DNA from: Adineta steineri
Taxonomy: Eukaryota; Rotifera; Eurotatoria; Adinetida; Adinetidae
DNA length: 64,000 nt
Reading direction: 5' to 3'
Assembly: GCA_905250115.1 (NCBI GenBank)
Contig: CAJNOI010000014.1
Location: forward strand, 392,046-456,045
Part shown: one piece after another, positions 46,698 to 56,835 of the stretch
How positions within the stretch are numbered: the first letter of the stretch is position 1
Layout: the number at the start of each line of letters is the position of its first letter
Position numbers and translations under genes: made by a program
The notes under the pieces: generated by a model
The model's input: the letters and a program-made list of their open reading frames with translations, nothing else
What the model was told of the DNA's origin: nothing
Databases searched by the model: none

Positions 46698-47508
46698 TCA
46701 TGTGCAATGGCACATATCAAAACCATAATCAGCAGCAATTGCACCATAATGATATATAGGAAAGTAACTGCAGGTCACTATAGGCCCATTGGGACGACGC
46801 TGCCAGCGTTCACGAATTAAGATTGCCCTAGACTCTCCGCGATTGAAACTTTCATAATCACGCTCGAAATCACCATCGTATCGCCAGTCAAGACATTTAC
46901 CACACTGACGACAAGCGTTTCCATAACATCGTGGAGGTTCACGTTTTTCCAAAAGATGTGACGATGCCTGGTTTCGGTTTTCTGTCCACAGTAATTTGTT
47001 ATCTAAATAAAAAGAAAACAATGTTTAGAACGATTCAATTTACAAGTAGCTGTTTGGTTCACTGTAACTTCAATAAATACACAGGCATATACAGTTAACA
47101 GATTCAGCACGGATCAGATGCCTAACGCTCGGGAAAATCTTTTAGAAATTATTTTTAAAACTCAATGTTTTTCTGAACATTGCAGATTTACAAATTCGAC
47201 AACGGATCCGATATGATTCCTGTGGCGAAATTGCATTGAGTTTTGTCGATAAAGTGTCAGTTGTTGCGAATGGTGTGGGTGAGATATATGACTTAGTACC
47301 CACACCTATCCGCATCCACGCCTGCATCCTTAATAAATTCCGTCAAGAGAAAATAATATTCAAAGGCATTATATGGAACTTCACTAAAATTCTGAGATTT
47401 TGAAATAAAACCACCTCTCACCGTGTGCTTCATCAGCAATCGTTGCGTTAATATTGCTTGGGATTGTATTTCCCATTGCTGTATACTGAATATGAAGTTG
47501 ATACTTGT
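46698..47508 (-). CDS. Cys-rich protein, 3' exons only resolved
   Basis: Two exons with good GT-AG ends, 47508-47422 and 47002-46698, joined in frame. The first reads DKYQLHIQYTAMGNTIPSNI and ends in ADEAH. The second carries the cluster CYGNACRQCGKCLDWRYDG and ends in IVTCSYFPIYHYG...FDMCHCT. The Cys pattern (C-x4-C-x2-C-x2-C) suggests a small disulphide or zinc module. The 5' end could not be found: no acceptable ATG exon with matching phase was seen between 47508 and 47950. A telomere-like repeat (47268-47331) lies within the intron. No known family. Confidence 0.5.
47268..47331. repeat. Telomere-like inverted repeat 13, in an intron
   Basis: AATGGTGTGGGTGAGATATA on the left and GTACCCACACCTATCCGCAT on the right, followed by further CA-rich units. 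Confidence 0.7.
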
Positions 47509-47602
47509 CTGAAATGTATAAAGGATAAAATCTAGCTCTGGTGAGAAAAACCATTTTCTTACATTTCGTTGAAGTTTACGCCTAGAGGTGGTACTTAAAA
47601 TT

Positions 47603-47655
47603 TGCGGATGTGGGTGTGGGTATTAAGTCATATATCTCACACACACCCACTCTAT
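47603..47655. repeat. Telomere-like inverted repeat 14
   Basis: GCGGATGTGGGTGTGGGTAT on the left and ATCTCACACACACCCACTCT on the right. It shares the ATATATCTCACACAC right-arm start with repeat 13's loop region in inverse sense. Confidence 0.75.
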
Positions 47656-48119
47656 CGAAGGACTAACAGCCACGCTTCCTGTGGCACATAAAAACATTTT
47701 GAAAAAAAAGTTTTTCGCAACACGAAGGGAGTACCCTTAATGCTCTCACATTATTATATTCAATGTCAACCTTCTATAGTTTACAATAAAGTAAAACATC
47801 TCGACTTAATAAATACTTGATTGTAAAAGAAAGCATGGAATCGAACAATATACTAATATATCGCAGGATACGTTTCGACAAGGGCAAGACTGCTAATGAT
47901 GACTGTTGTCACACAAAAATATTATATAGAAAAATAAAAACAGAAAAAGTGATTTGCGCGATGCAGTAGAAAAAAAAATACTTTGGCGTAATGCAGTTGG
48001 AAGAAAAATAAAAGAAGAAAAAAGTGCTCTGCGCGATGCAGTAACAAGCATAAGTCTAACCATTTTAGACCAATTTACAGCGGGAAGAAAGAAGTACAGA
48101 ATTTTGCAAAAAAAGGGGT
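47656..48119. other. Intergenic with short repeated phrase
   Basis: GCGCGATGCAGTA appears at about 47957 and 48032, with a related GCGTAATGCAGTTGG at about 47985: a small degenerate tandem repeat directly upstream of the SPRY-like ORF. Confidence 0.5.
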
Positions 48120-48677
48120 ATGTCGCTGTCATGCGTACCAGTAGCCAAGGCGACCATTATAAACGAAGATAGCGACGAGAGATTTGAAGAAGTTTATTCA
48201 CTTGTGGTTGGTTCTGCGCAATTACTTGATAATGTGCGACGCTTCGAAACAGTTACAAAAATAGCTTTTCAATGTGCTCTTGGTAAGAACTTCTATTCAT
48301 CAGGCACGCATCGAATTCGAGTTAAGCTACATTACGGTTCTGCATTCATTGGAATTCGATCACGTCATATACGGGTTGTAACAAATAGTACTCTCATGGC
48401 TGGTCAGTATCAAGAAACTCCGTCTACATATGGATGGTTCACAGAAGGGAAGCGCATTGTTAATGGAAGATCTAGTGAGGATAGACTTAAAATATCAAAA
48501 AGAGAAGCGGAAGTCTTTGAGTTAACGCTACATTACGACGAACGTCAGTTAACTATGATCATAGGTGATAATACCAGTGTACAAGATGAAATGGGAGTAG
48601 ATGGGCTTCATGCTCCTTTTCCGTGGTGTTTGTTCGTTCAACTGAGCCGGATTGGAGCGTGTATATCGCTTGAATAA
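48120..48677 (+). CDS. SPRY/B30.2-like domain protein
   Basis: 185 residues in one exon from ATG at 48120; the frame is open for about 50 nt upstream without another ATG. The core reads FYSSGTHRIRVKLHYGSAFI then GIRSRHIR, STYGWFTEGKRIVNGR, VFELTLHYDERQLTMII and PWCLFVQLSRIGACISL. This order of strands (ligand-exposed loop, GWF strand, low-copy Gly-Asp turn) fits a SPRY-like beta-sandwich. In rotifers such domains usually follow a B-box and coiled coil, which are absent here, so this is either a solitary domain or the last exon of a larger gene. Predicted role: protein binding. Confidence 0.5.
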   Translation: MSLSCVPVAKATIINEDSDERFEEVYSLVVGSAQLLDNVRRFETVTKIAFQCALGKNFYSSGTHRIRVKLHYGSAFIGIRSRHIRVVTNSTLMAGQYQETPSTYGWFTEGKRIVNGRSSEDRLKISKREAEVFELTLHYDERQLTMIIGDNTSVQDEMGVDGLHAPFPWCLFVQLSRIGACISLE

Positions 48678-48732
48678 TTAGTTTACTATCAATAATAACA
48701 GTATACTCTTTCCAATATTAGTTACCTATCTA

Positions 48733-48905
48733 TCTATATATATATATAAAGAAGATATTTTGTTTGTTTGTATATTTGTCTGTCTGTTCTGTATGCATGC
48801 GGTCTCTGTAATAGCTACGGCCATTAGGGTGCGCGGGGTTACTCCGATTCCTATTTTTTTCTTGAGCCCTACTTTAACGAGTCGATATTGCGGTGGTATG
48901 AAACT
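48733..48905 (+). mobile_element. Possible 5' end of a Helitron-like element
   Basis: TCTATATATATATATAAAGA followed by TTTGTTTGTTTGTATATTTG and CTGTCTGTTCTG, then a GC-richer block (GGCCATTAGGGTGCGCGGGG). Many invertebrate Helitron-like ends start with TCTATATATA and a GT-rich stretch. No replicase gene and no CTRR-type end could be located, so this is only suggestive. Confidence 0.25.
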
Positions 48906-49125
48906 ATTCGAGACTTAGCTAATTACTTCATATCGAAATGCAACTTTCTGTTTATTCGAAAATTTAATATAATCTTTCGTAAAAATAAAACTAGAAAAAT
49001 ATGTGTACACATATCAGGAAAAACCTGATAATCCATACAACTGCAGACCAGCAACAAAAAAATTTTCCACAAGATAGGCAAATCCATCACCTTTAATAAT
49101 TTTAAAAGGACGTTTATCGAGAGAA

Positions 49126-49178
49126 GCGGATGAGGGTGTGGGTGTTACACTCTTCTGATATCTACACCCACACCATTT
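49126..49178. repeat. Telomere-like inverted repeat 15
   Basis: GGATGAGGGTGTGGGTGTTA on the left and GATATCTACACCCACACCAT on the right; loop about 13 nt. Confidence 0.8.
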
Positions 49179-50104
49179 TAAACAGCACTTGAAAAATAGC
49201 TGCTAGCTGCTTCATAACCATTTTCAAATAAAGATTGTCCTCTAGTTTATCTACAAACTTATAGGATTTATTGGCCAGTATATGAGACACTTATTTCGTG
49301 TATATTCGATTGAACCAAATTGATGTAACACTTTGATGGCTTCTTAGTTGAGAATATTATTGAATCGAATACTAAGAGTATGAATGATTAATAATGAGAA
49401 TTTGTCACCACAGTACGATTTATTCTGTGTATATTCCTTAAAAATTAAATTATAATAATCATCACAAATATAAAAATCTATCATATTTACTATCAAATAG
49501 TTGAGACTCCTTGTTTTTCTAATTTCTGTTATCTAAACGTGTTGTTTTTTAACACTTTTAATGATAAATTGCACCTTTCATATATCGTTTCAGCTAAAAC
49601 GCATTTTTTGCGTTCGAAAAGTATATTCATCATCAAAGTACGAGAAAAAAGAATAATAAAGACCTATGGACTCTTTTTTGTGAATGCGGTGCAATAGACA
49701 ATAAAACGATGCAAAATATCTAAAAGGTAGATAACAGTGTATGATCAAAGGCCATGAAATAATATTCTGTGAGGTTTGGATGTAATGTAAGAACCATTAA
49801 CGATATTTAGCATTACCATACAGCAATCTCATTATGAATACAGCAGCATCAGTTTCTGACGTTAAGAAGGTTTTCACTCTTACGAGATTTTGCACTGAAC
49901 AATATTGTGACACATCCATCAGCGATGCTTTTGCACCCCTTATGATGATTTCTGATAGAAATAGTGTCAGTGCAAATGATAATGCACTTTATTCTATTTC
50001 TCCTTATCTAGAGTCATTTCGTTCTTTTACAAAACATACGATTATATACTCGTTCGTTATAGAGAATGAAAAAAAATATGAAATAAAACCACGATAAGAA
50101 CGAA

Positions 50105-50375
50105 ATAAGGTGGAGACAAAATAGGAAGCGATGCAAAAATTAAGGCAAAATAGTAAGAACAATATATAAAACGAGGAGAAATAATAAGAAGAGGAGGAAA
50201 AAAATTATAACAAAAAATAACAAACTATGTAAAAACAAAGAAAAAATGGTAAGAAATAATAAGAGAATAAACGTCGTGATAAAGTAACAAACGATGTAAA
50301 AATAGAGACAGAATCGTACGAGCAATATATAAAATGAGACGAAATAATAATAAGAGGAGTGACATTGTAACACGA
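50105..50375. repeat. Purine-rich degenerate repeat
   Basis: GAACAATATATAAAACGAGG at about 50157 recurs as GAGCAATATATAAAATGAGA at about 50319, each followed by GAAATAATAA and AAGAGGAG. AACAAACTATGTAAAAACAA recurs as AACAAACGATGTAAAAATAG. The almost complete lack of pyrimidine runs on the plus strand makes it unlike its neighbours. Confidence 0.6.
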
Positions 50376-50551
50376 CACTCGCGAATGTTACACTCAATTA
50401 TACTATAGTATTCTCCTCAACGACTTTTGAATATTAAATGTATACTTCACTCCCATTCTTCATATTCGCTTTAAAGACATTTTCTTTTCAGCTTCTAACA
50501 TATGTAGATATCTATATTGTATTCTAATTTATTTAGTTCCTTTATCAATAA

Positions 50552-52009
50552 ATGGGAGAAGAAGACGATCAAACATTTATTGAAGGTGATTATGCTCAGC
50601 AACAAGACACAACACCATTACCAGTACAATATCAATTACCAACACTATCCGAAATAAAGACAAAACTTCCATCGCATTGTTTTCGTTCCACTGTTCGACA
50701 ATCAATGAGCTATGTTATTAAAGATATTATTTATGTCATTCTAACATTCTTTATTATGTTTCAAATAGAAAAATTATTTAAATATGGTTATTTATTTTTT
50801 CCTATTTATTGGTATATACAAGGTTTGTTGAAGTTTATTTAAAAAAAAAACTTTTAACCATTTTATTATTTTTGTTGTAGGAACTCTTTATACAGCATTT
50901 TTTATACTTGGACATGATTGTGGACATTCAAGTTTTAGTTCTTATCCATTATTGAACGATACTGTTGGTACATTATTACATACATGGATATTAGTACCTT
51001 ATTATGCATGGAAGGTAATATATTTTTATTTTTAAATAAAATTAATGCAATTTTTTCTATTACTTTAGCTTACACATAATCATCATCATAAGAATACAAA
51101 TAATATTGATAAAGATGCAGTTTTCTGTCCACAACGTGGTATAGTAGATGAACCATCATTTCAAAATTATCTTTTGTATTGGTTTCCTGGTATTTCCTGG
51201 TTTTATTATTTAATGTTTGGTTATAGACCAAGAGGAATAAATCATTTTAATCCAGTAAAGAAATTTTATTTTATTAAATAAATTATGAATATTTTTGTTT
51301 TTGTTAATTTTAGTTCGAACCATTATTTTATAATAAACATTTCATTGGTGCTTCTCTTTCACTTGCCACTTATTTAGGAATGGTATATAACTATATATAT
51401 TTTTTAATAATTCAGTAATAAAATGATTTTATTTTTCATATTTCAGTGTTATCTGATGTATATTTATGCGATTTCAGTTGGTTTCATCAGTTTAATTACT
51501 TATCATCTCATTCCAGTATTTATTTTTGCATGCTATATAGTTATTATAACTATGTTACATCATACAGAAATGTAATGTATTTAATATCTAATATCTTATT
51601 TATTTATTTCTATATATATAGTGATGTACCTTGGTATGGAGATTCAGAATGGAATAATGTTAAAGGACAATTATCAACAGTTGATCGTCATTATGGTCAT
51701 GTGCATTCAATAATTCATTCAATTGGTACACATCAAATTCATCATCTATTTACAAAAGTACCACATTATCATTTAGGTATGATAGAAAATTTATTTTTAT
51801 TTCTAATCTTTTTTTTATTTCGTGTAGAAGAAGCAACTGAACAATTTCGAAAAGTATATCCTGATCTTGTTCGAATTAATAATGAACCAATATTAGTCTC
51901 ATTTTCTCGTATGTTTAAAACCTTCATAAATCAACGATCTATTTCACACGATGCACGCGTATTTACATACACTAAAGATGAAGACAATACGATTAAAAAA
52001 ATCTTTTAA
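50552..52009 (+). CDS. Membrane fatty acid desaturase (delta-12/omega-3 type)
   Basis: Seven exons: 50552-50822, 50881-51014, 51069-51254, 51314-51382, 51447-51571, 51622-51776 and 51828-52009, introns 45-64 nt; 373 residues, frame closed. The three di-iron His boxes are HDCGHSS (exon 2), HNHHHKNT (exon 3) and HQIHHLF (exon 6), and a HHTE element lies before the DVPWYG segment. There is no fused cytochrome b5 domain, as expected for delta-12/omega-3 enzymes that use a separate b5. Role: inserts a double bond into the acyl chain of membrane lipids in the ER. The stop codon is 57 bp from that of the convergent DUF4291 gene, so the two 3' UTRs probably overlap. Confidence 0.93.
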
Positions 52010-52066
52010 TTAATAAAAGTTTTCATTAATTTCTTATTTATTTTTATTCTACATATGTATTACTAT

Positions 52067-52800
52067 TTATGAATCTAGTTGTATATGTTGTCGAGTTTGT
52101 TTGTCTTGAGGTTGATAGATACGTTCAATAGGAATACGAAGTTGATTGAGTTTTTCTTTTGGTACAATAGCATTATTATATTGAGCTTGAACAAATGAGG
52201 TTATATCAATAATACGTATAATATCACGACCATCAAGAAAACTTTTTATTTTTTTAAGACCTAATTGAATAGCTCGACGACCCGTAACTCGTTGACCATC
52301 TGGACGATGATCAGGATCCCATTGTAAACGAATTGATCCTCCATGAGTTTTTATTTTTGAATTTTTTTTATCATTTTTCGGAAGATCTGTATGTGAAGTA
52401 TCTATAGATTGTGCTAAATAACTATCAAATGCTGAACGTCGAAGCCATATAGCTAAAATATGTTGTTGATTGAATTTTGTAGCCCATTGAGATCGATACA
52501 TCATCCAAAGAAAATTTGTTTTTATCCCTAGATTAATAATATTTTTATTTTAAATAATCTTATTAGATTTCATATCATACATGTCATACGATCTTGATCA
52601 TAACCAGGACAGTCTATAAAACAACCATTTTCACAAGCAAATTGTGCTATATCTTGATTGTATGCTTGATAAACTACAATTGATTCTTCATCGAATGATC
52701 CTAAAATCCATTTTCCAGGTGGATATTGATTGTTTGGCCATTGTTCTACTGCATCGTCATATAATTCAGTAGAACTTTCATATTTATTTAACCAGTCCAT
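52067..52800 (-). CDS. DUF4291 family protein
   Basis: Exons 52800-52581 and 52527-52067 with a 53-nt intron; 226 residues. The family hallmarks are clear: ESIVVYQAYNQDIAQFA, then MTWIKTNFLWMMYRSQWATK across the splice site, ILAIWLRRSAFD, and RLQWDPDHRPDGQ followed by GRRAIQLGL. DUF4291 proteins occur in bacteria, fungi and scattered eukaryotes; their biochemical role is not known to me. The patchy distribution is compatible with horizontal transfer followed by intron gain. Start ATG at 52800 fits the family's usual short N-terminus. Confidence 0.88.
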
Positions 52801-53425
52801 CGATTTCTAATGATTTATTCAGATATATATAAAAGAAATGTAACCAATTTTTTACACATACGTTAAATGACGAAGTAATTTTGTCATGTTTGAAATATTA
52901 ATGCATAGTTATGCAATAACATATAAACACGTTGTGTTAAAGAATATGTTATTTCATCACTAGTAGTCAGAAATATTTTCACAGCGTTGTGCAATAACGT
53001 ATATGTTATATGAGTAGATTAAAATTAATATGGAATAATTAAAAAAGTTCGATCTTAACTTTAAACAAAATTTTGTTGTATTGTATGTAAAATACTTATT
53101 GCATGCTTAATGTTCTTACGTGAAGCTTTGCCTTGATCATATTGTATATTTACAAATTATTTGTATTGTCTATAAAAATATCTTTTAAATATATTTAATT
53201 TATCTGATATTTCTAGTTAAATATTTTTCTCCTAGGTAATATATCTCTACGTGTAATATTGTTGTTTATCATATCTTATCTACCATGTGCCACGTTTGTG
53301 AGACAAAAAAAAATTCATTCGTCAAGTCTTACATTCCGTTTAATTGTCGTAAGAGTATTTAGATAGAAGTGCGCAGATCAATGTCCTAACTTTTTATTTG
53401 TTTCAGAAATCGATAAGCTTTTTTG
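52801..53425. other. Intergenic (divergent promoters)
   Basis: AT-rich spacer between the divergent DUF4291 and MBL-fold genes. Nothing else recognised. Confidence 0.6.
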
Positions 53426-54259
53426 ATGTCCTGTCATATATGTGTGAACTGTGGTGTTCAATATCCATTGGCATCATCTCCACCTTCGCATTGTTTGATT
53501 TGTGAAGATGAACGACATTATGTCGATAAGAACGGTCAGAAATGGACGACACGAGAAGAAATTTTGGGCAAATATGAAAATAAAATTCAGTGCGAAGAAG
53601 ATGGGTTATATTCAATTCGTACCGAGCCACACTTTGGAATTGGTCAACGTGCATTTTTATTACAAACATCTCATGGAAATATTCTTTGGGATTGCATCTC
53701 GTATCTCGATAAAAAAACTATCGATTTTATTAATGGATTAGGTGGTCTTACTGCAATTGCCATTTCTCATCCCCATTTTTTTACCACTATGATAGATTGG
53801 AGTCATGCATTTGGTGACGTGCCTATCTATCTTCATCAGGACATGAAAAACTGGGTAGTACGACCTGATAAATGCATTCACTTTTGGAATGGTGAGACGA
53901 AAGATTTATTCGATGGCAAATTGAAACTTATTCATACAGGCGGACACTTCGACGGTTCACAAGCATTGTATTGGCCAGACGGAGCATCTCAACGTGGTGT
54001 ATTACTAAGTGGTGATGAGCCTCAAGTTTGTATGGATCCAGAACAAGTTACATTTATGCACAGCTTTCTCAATTATATTCCGCTCAATGAAAACAAAATC
54101 AAACGAATCATGCAAAATTTGCAACTTGTCAACTATGATAGACTTTATGATGCTTTCATTATTTATGGTACAGATGGAGTAATTCTCGAGAAAGCACAAC
54201 AGATTGTTCAACGATCAGGTGAACGATATTTAAAGGCTATCACAAAAGATTCTAACTAA
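53426..54259 (+). CDS. Zinc-ribbon MBL-fold hydrolase-like protein
   Basis: An intronless gene, 277 residues, ATG at 53426. The N-terminus carries two Cys pairs (CVNC and CLIC) forming a small zinc ribbon. The rest is a metallo-beta-lactamase fold: FLLQTSHGNILWDC, then AIAISHPHFFTTMIDW where the usual HxHxDH is reduced to HPH, IHTGGHFDGSQALYW with the next His, and GVLLSGDEPQV with the metal-bridging Asp. The altered first motif suggests a changed or weakened metal site. Fungal and bacterial proteins of this kind are annotated only as MBL-fold hydrolases. Substrate unknown. Confidence 0.8.
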   Translation: MSCHICVNCGVQYPLASSPPSHCLICEDERHYVDKNGQKWTTREEILGKYENKIQCEEDGLYSIRTEPHFGIGQRAFLLQTSHGNILWDCISYLDKKTIDFINGLGGLTAIAISHPHFFTTMIDWSHAFGDVPIYLHQDMKNWVVRPDKCIHFWNGETKDLFDGKLKLIHTGGHFDGSQALYWPDGASQRGVLLSGDEPQVCMDPEQVTFMHSFLNYIPLNENKIKRIMQNLQLVNYDRLYDAFIIYGTDGVILEKAQQIVQRSGERYLKAITKDSN

Positions 54260-55057
54260 TGATTTTACTAAGCATAAATATTAATCACATTTTTCAATAA
54301 TCTACTTTTGTCTTCAAACACCGTAATTATATTGATTTATTAAAATATTAAAGACATGTTTTTTCACTTAATCAGTTATATATATACTTGAATAGATGTG
54401 GATATGTGTGAGATGAACATAATATCAAAACTCACACCGACACTCTCAATTCGTGAATAATTTATTAAATAGGTTATATTTCACTCAAGTAATGGTATCA
54501 ATCACTAATTCAATGGTACGAATAAGATAAGACAGTCAATATAATAATTTTTAGTATTTTCCTTGAAAATATCAAAATATAAAACGGATAACGTCTGAAA
54601 TAGTGAATAAGCATTTATTGAGAACAAATTACATGAAGCAGAAAACAATATTTAAAGATTAAATAATGCAATAAAATGATAATTGTATAAGAATAAAGTA
54701 TTAGTCATACATCCAAAGAATTGAAAAAAAAATATATAATGAATAAAATGTTCATATTTTCGAAATTGTTCGATCGATTGATTTTGTTTATTCTAAAAGA
54801 AATAGGATTGAAACCGACAAGAAATACATTTCTATTTAACTTAAATATCATATAGATTTAATATACGATATGCTAACTAAATAAATCTTTGCACGAAAAT
54901 CAGATCCTCTCTCCTTAGCATATTATTCGCAGTATTCGTCCATTTAGACATAGAAAAGTTTTATACTAGAATAAATTTCACTAGTTAGACCAAATTCAAT
55001 GGAGAGTGAGCAAATACTCTCATAAATCTTAGTCTCTAACTATATCTGTGGCTTGTA
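54260..55057. other. Intergenic between convergent genes
   Basis: Contains an eroded GT/CA inverted repeat at about 54394-54450 (GATGTGGATATGTGTGAG and CTCACACCGACACTCTC). No gene seen. Confidence 0.6.
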
Positions 55058-56778
55058 TTACTCGATGATGAAAATCATTGAGGATATCGTACCTGTTGAT
55101 GTAGAATGATTCTTTCTTTCTTGAAGAACATAAATAAATGGAATAAGAATGCCTATTGCCACAAGTATAAACACTATTAAACCAAAGATCCAGTAATGTG
55201 ATGATACCGAAAATAAACTTTTCCTAGGAAGATAAGACATTACGTATTAATATACTATAGAAGAAAAAGAAGACATACGAATGTGCTGGCACTGTTTCTA
55301 CCGATTGTGACAAAGCAATGGTATTGTTGATATTGTTTGCGTTCATTATTTCGACGTTGCCCTCAATAGTAGATATTGGTTTGATTGAACTGGTTGTTTT
55401 CTTTCGACGTTGGTAAATTTTGTCTACAAGGTAAACAATTTTCGGAGAGATCCATTTGAGAACGATAGTTAAACCACCATATAAACCAAGTAAATAAGTC
55501 AGTGTATAAAAAGAATCCAGTCGTTGAATATATGTATATGAACAGATCATTGGTGAACATTTATCAAAATATGATGAATAATTCATGATTGCTGACCATT
55601 TTTCAACAAATAGATCGTTGATAAGATTCATCACAGTCATATTCATTAGAAATCGACTATTAGTTATGTTGAGAGGAATTGGAGTAATATTTTCACTGTA
55701 TCCTGCCATTGTTTGAATAAGATTAATACATGATTGATCATAGAAGCATTCAAGAGTTGATGCAAGTAATGATTCACTCGGTGTACAACCCATTTTCAAA
55801 CCTTTAATTGTTAAAGATTGTGCCGATTCCATCTCGATAAACGAAGCATGAATAATACAAGTAGAATTTAACTGACATGAGCAGTTATCATCATAGATTA
55901 TCGCTTGAGTATATAAAGTGGTCTGATGTATAGTATAAATAGGAGATATATATTGATAATTAGTTCCATACGATGAGACAATTGCATTTCCATGATTTGT
56001 AGCTCGAAGTAACGAAAGTAGACGAATGAATGTTGAAGGAGCATTGGATTTTGCTTCATTAATCATTGAATTAATTTGTAAATTAAAATTCTCTTCTGAT
56101 AATAATTGTTTAGTAATCATTAGTGAAGATAAAGATTGTTGAATAGATTGATCTACTGTTTGCATGGAGAGTTGACATAATCCATTTAAAAACTGTAAAT
56201 GACTAGAGAGAAATAAACGATAATCTCTTTGATTATAAGCAGATAAATTAGAAATTATATTTGCTGTAATATTTAATCTCCATTCATTTGAAATCAAATC
56301 ACTTGAACAAATCTATTAGAAAAATAATATAAGAAAACGAAAAGAAAATTTGCCTTACCTGATGAAATATCGGTTGAATTTGAACATATTCATCATATGG
56401 AGATGATATCAATGAACATGGACATTCAAGTTCATCACTATGATCTTTTATTAGTTTCTTATAGAAATTTAATGATGGTGTTGAAAAGGATTTGGTCAAT
56501 GTTTGTGGTTGAATAGCTGTATAAAGAGTTAAAATGACAAAAATGATGCTTAGAAGAATAAGATAAAGACGAGTTGACCATTGACCAAGATGTTTTACCG
56601 TTATTCGGTCGATCTTACTTCCGAATATTCGTGCAGGAAACATATTTAAATTCAACATTTTTGTATATAAAAATGTTATTAGTTTAGATGATAATTCTTT
56701 GAATCGATCAAGTAATTTTCGACGAACTATAATCAAAATAACTCTATTAATTTCTCTAATCTCTTTTGAGATGAACAT
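55058..56778 (-). CDS. Multi-pass membrane glycoprotein, paralogue A of a tandem family
   Basis: Exons 56778-56359, 56312-55280 and 55224-55058; 539 residues, frame closed. N-terminal basic cytoplasmic part, TM1 (LYLILLSIIFVILTLYTAI, about residues 75-93), and a large ectodomain with many Asn-x-Ser/Thr sites and paired Cys. It contains the family blocks ECPCSLISSPYDEYV, CSSDLISNEW, NAIVSSYGTNYQYI, CTPSESLLASTLECFYDQSC and YFDKCSPMICSYTYI. TM2 follows (YLLGLYGGLTIVLKWISPKI). Unlike B and C, a third exon adds a further hydrophobic segment (YWIFGLIVFILVAIGILIPF). The two-TM, Cys-rich layout and CxPxxCxY motif before TM2 recall DEG/ENaC channels, but no Gly-x-Ser filter is seen, so this is only a resemblance. 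Confidence 0.75.
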
Positions 56779-56835
56779 ATTTTGTTGGATTTCTTAGTCG
56801 ATTTAACTAATATAGTCTCACACAATATGTTATTA

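Larger units (their letters stand above)
48678..50551. other. Intergenic with element-like and repeat sequence
   Basis: Includes a possible Helitron-like terminus (48733-48905), a telomere-like repeat (49126-49178), an 87-codon ORF from 49834 to 50097 without recognisable features, and a purine-rich degenerate repeat (50105-50375). Confidence 0.5.

Noticed and set aside
49834-50097. 87-codon ORF starting MNTAASVSDVKK
   Set aside because: It has an ordinary-looking start, but no domain, no splice context and no neighbouring gene structure; left out as unsupported.
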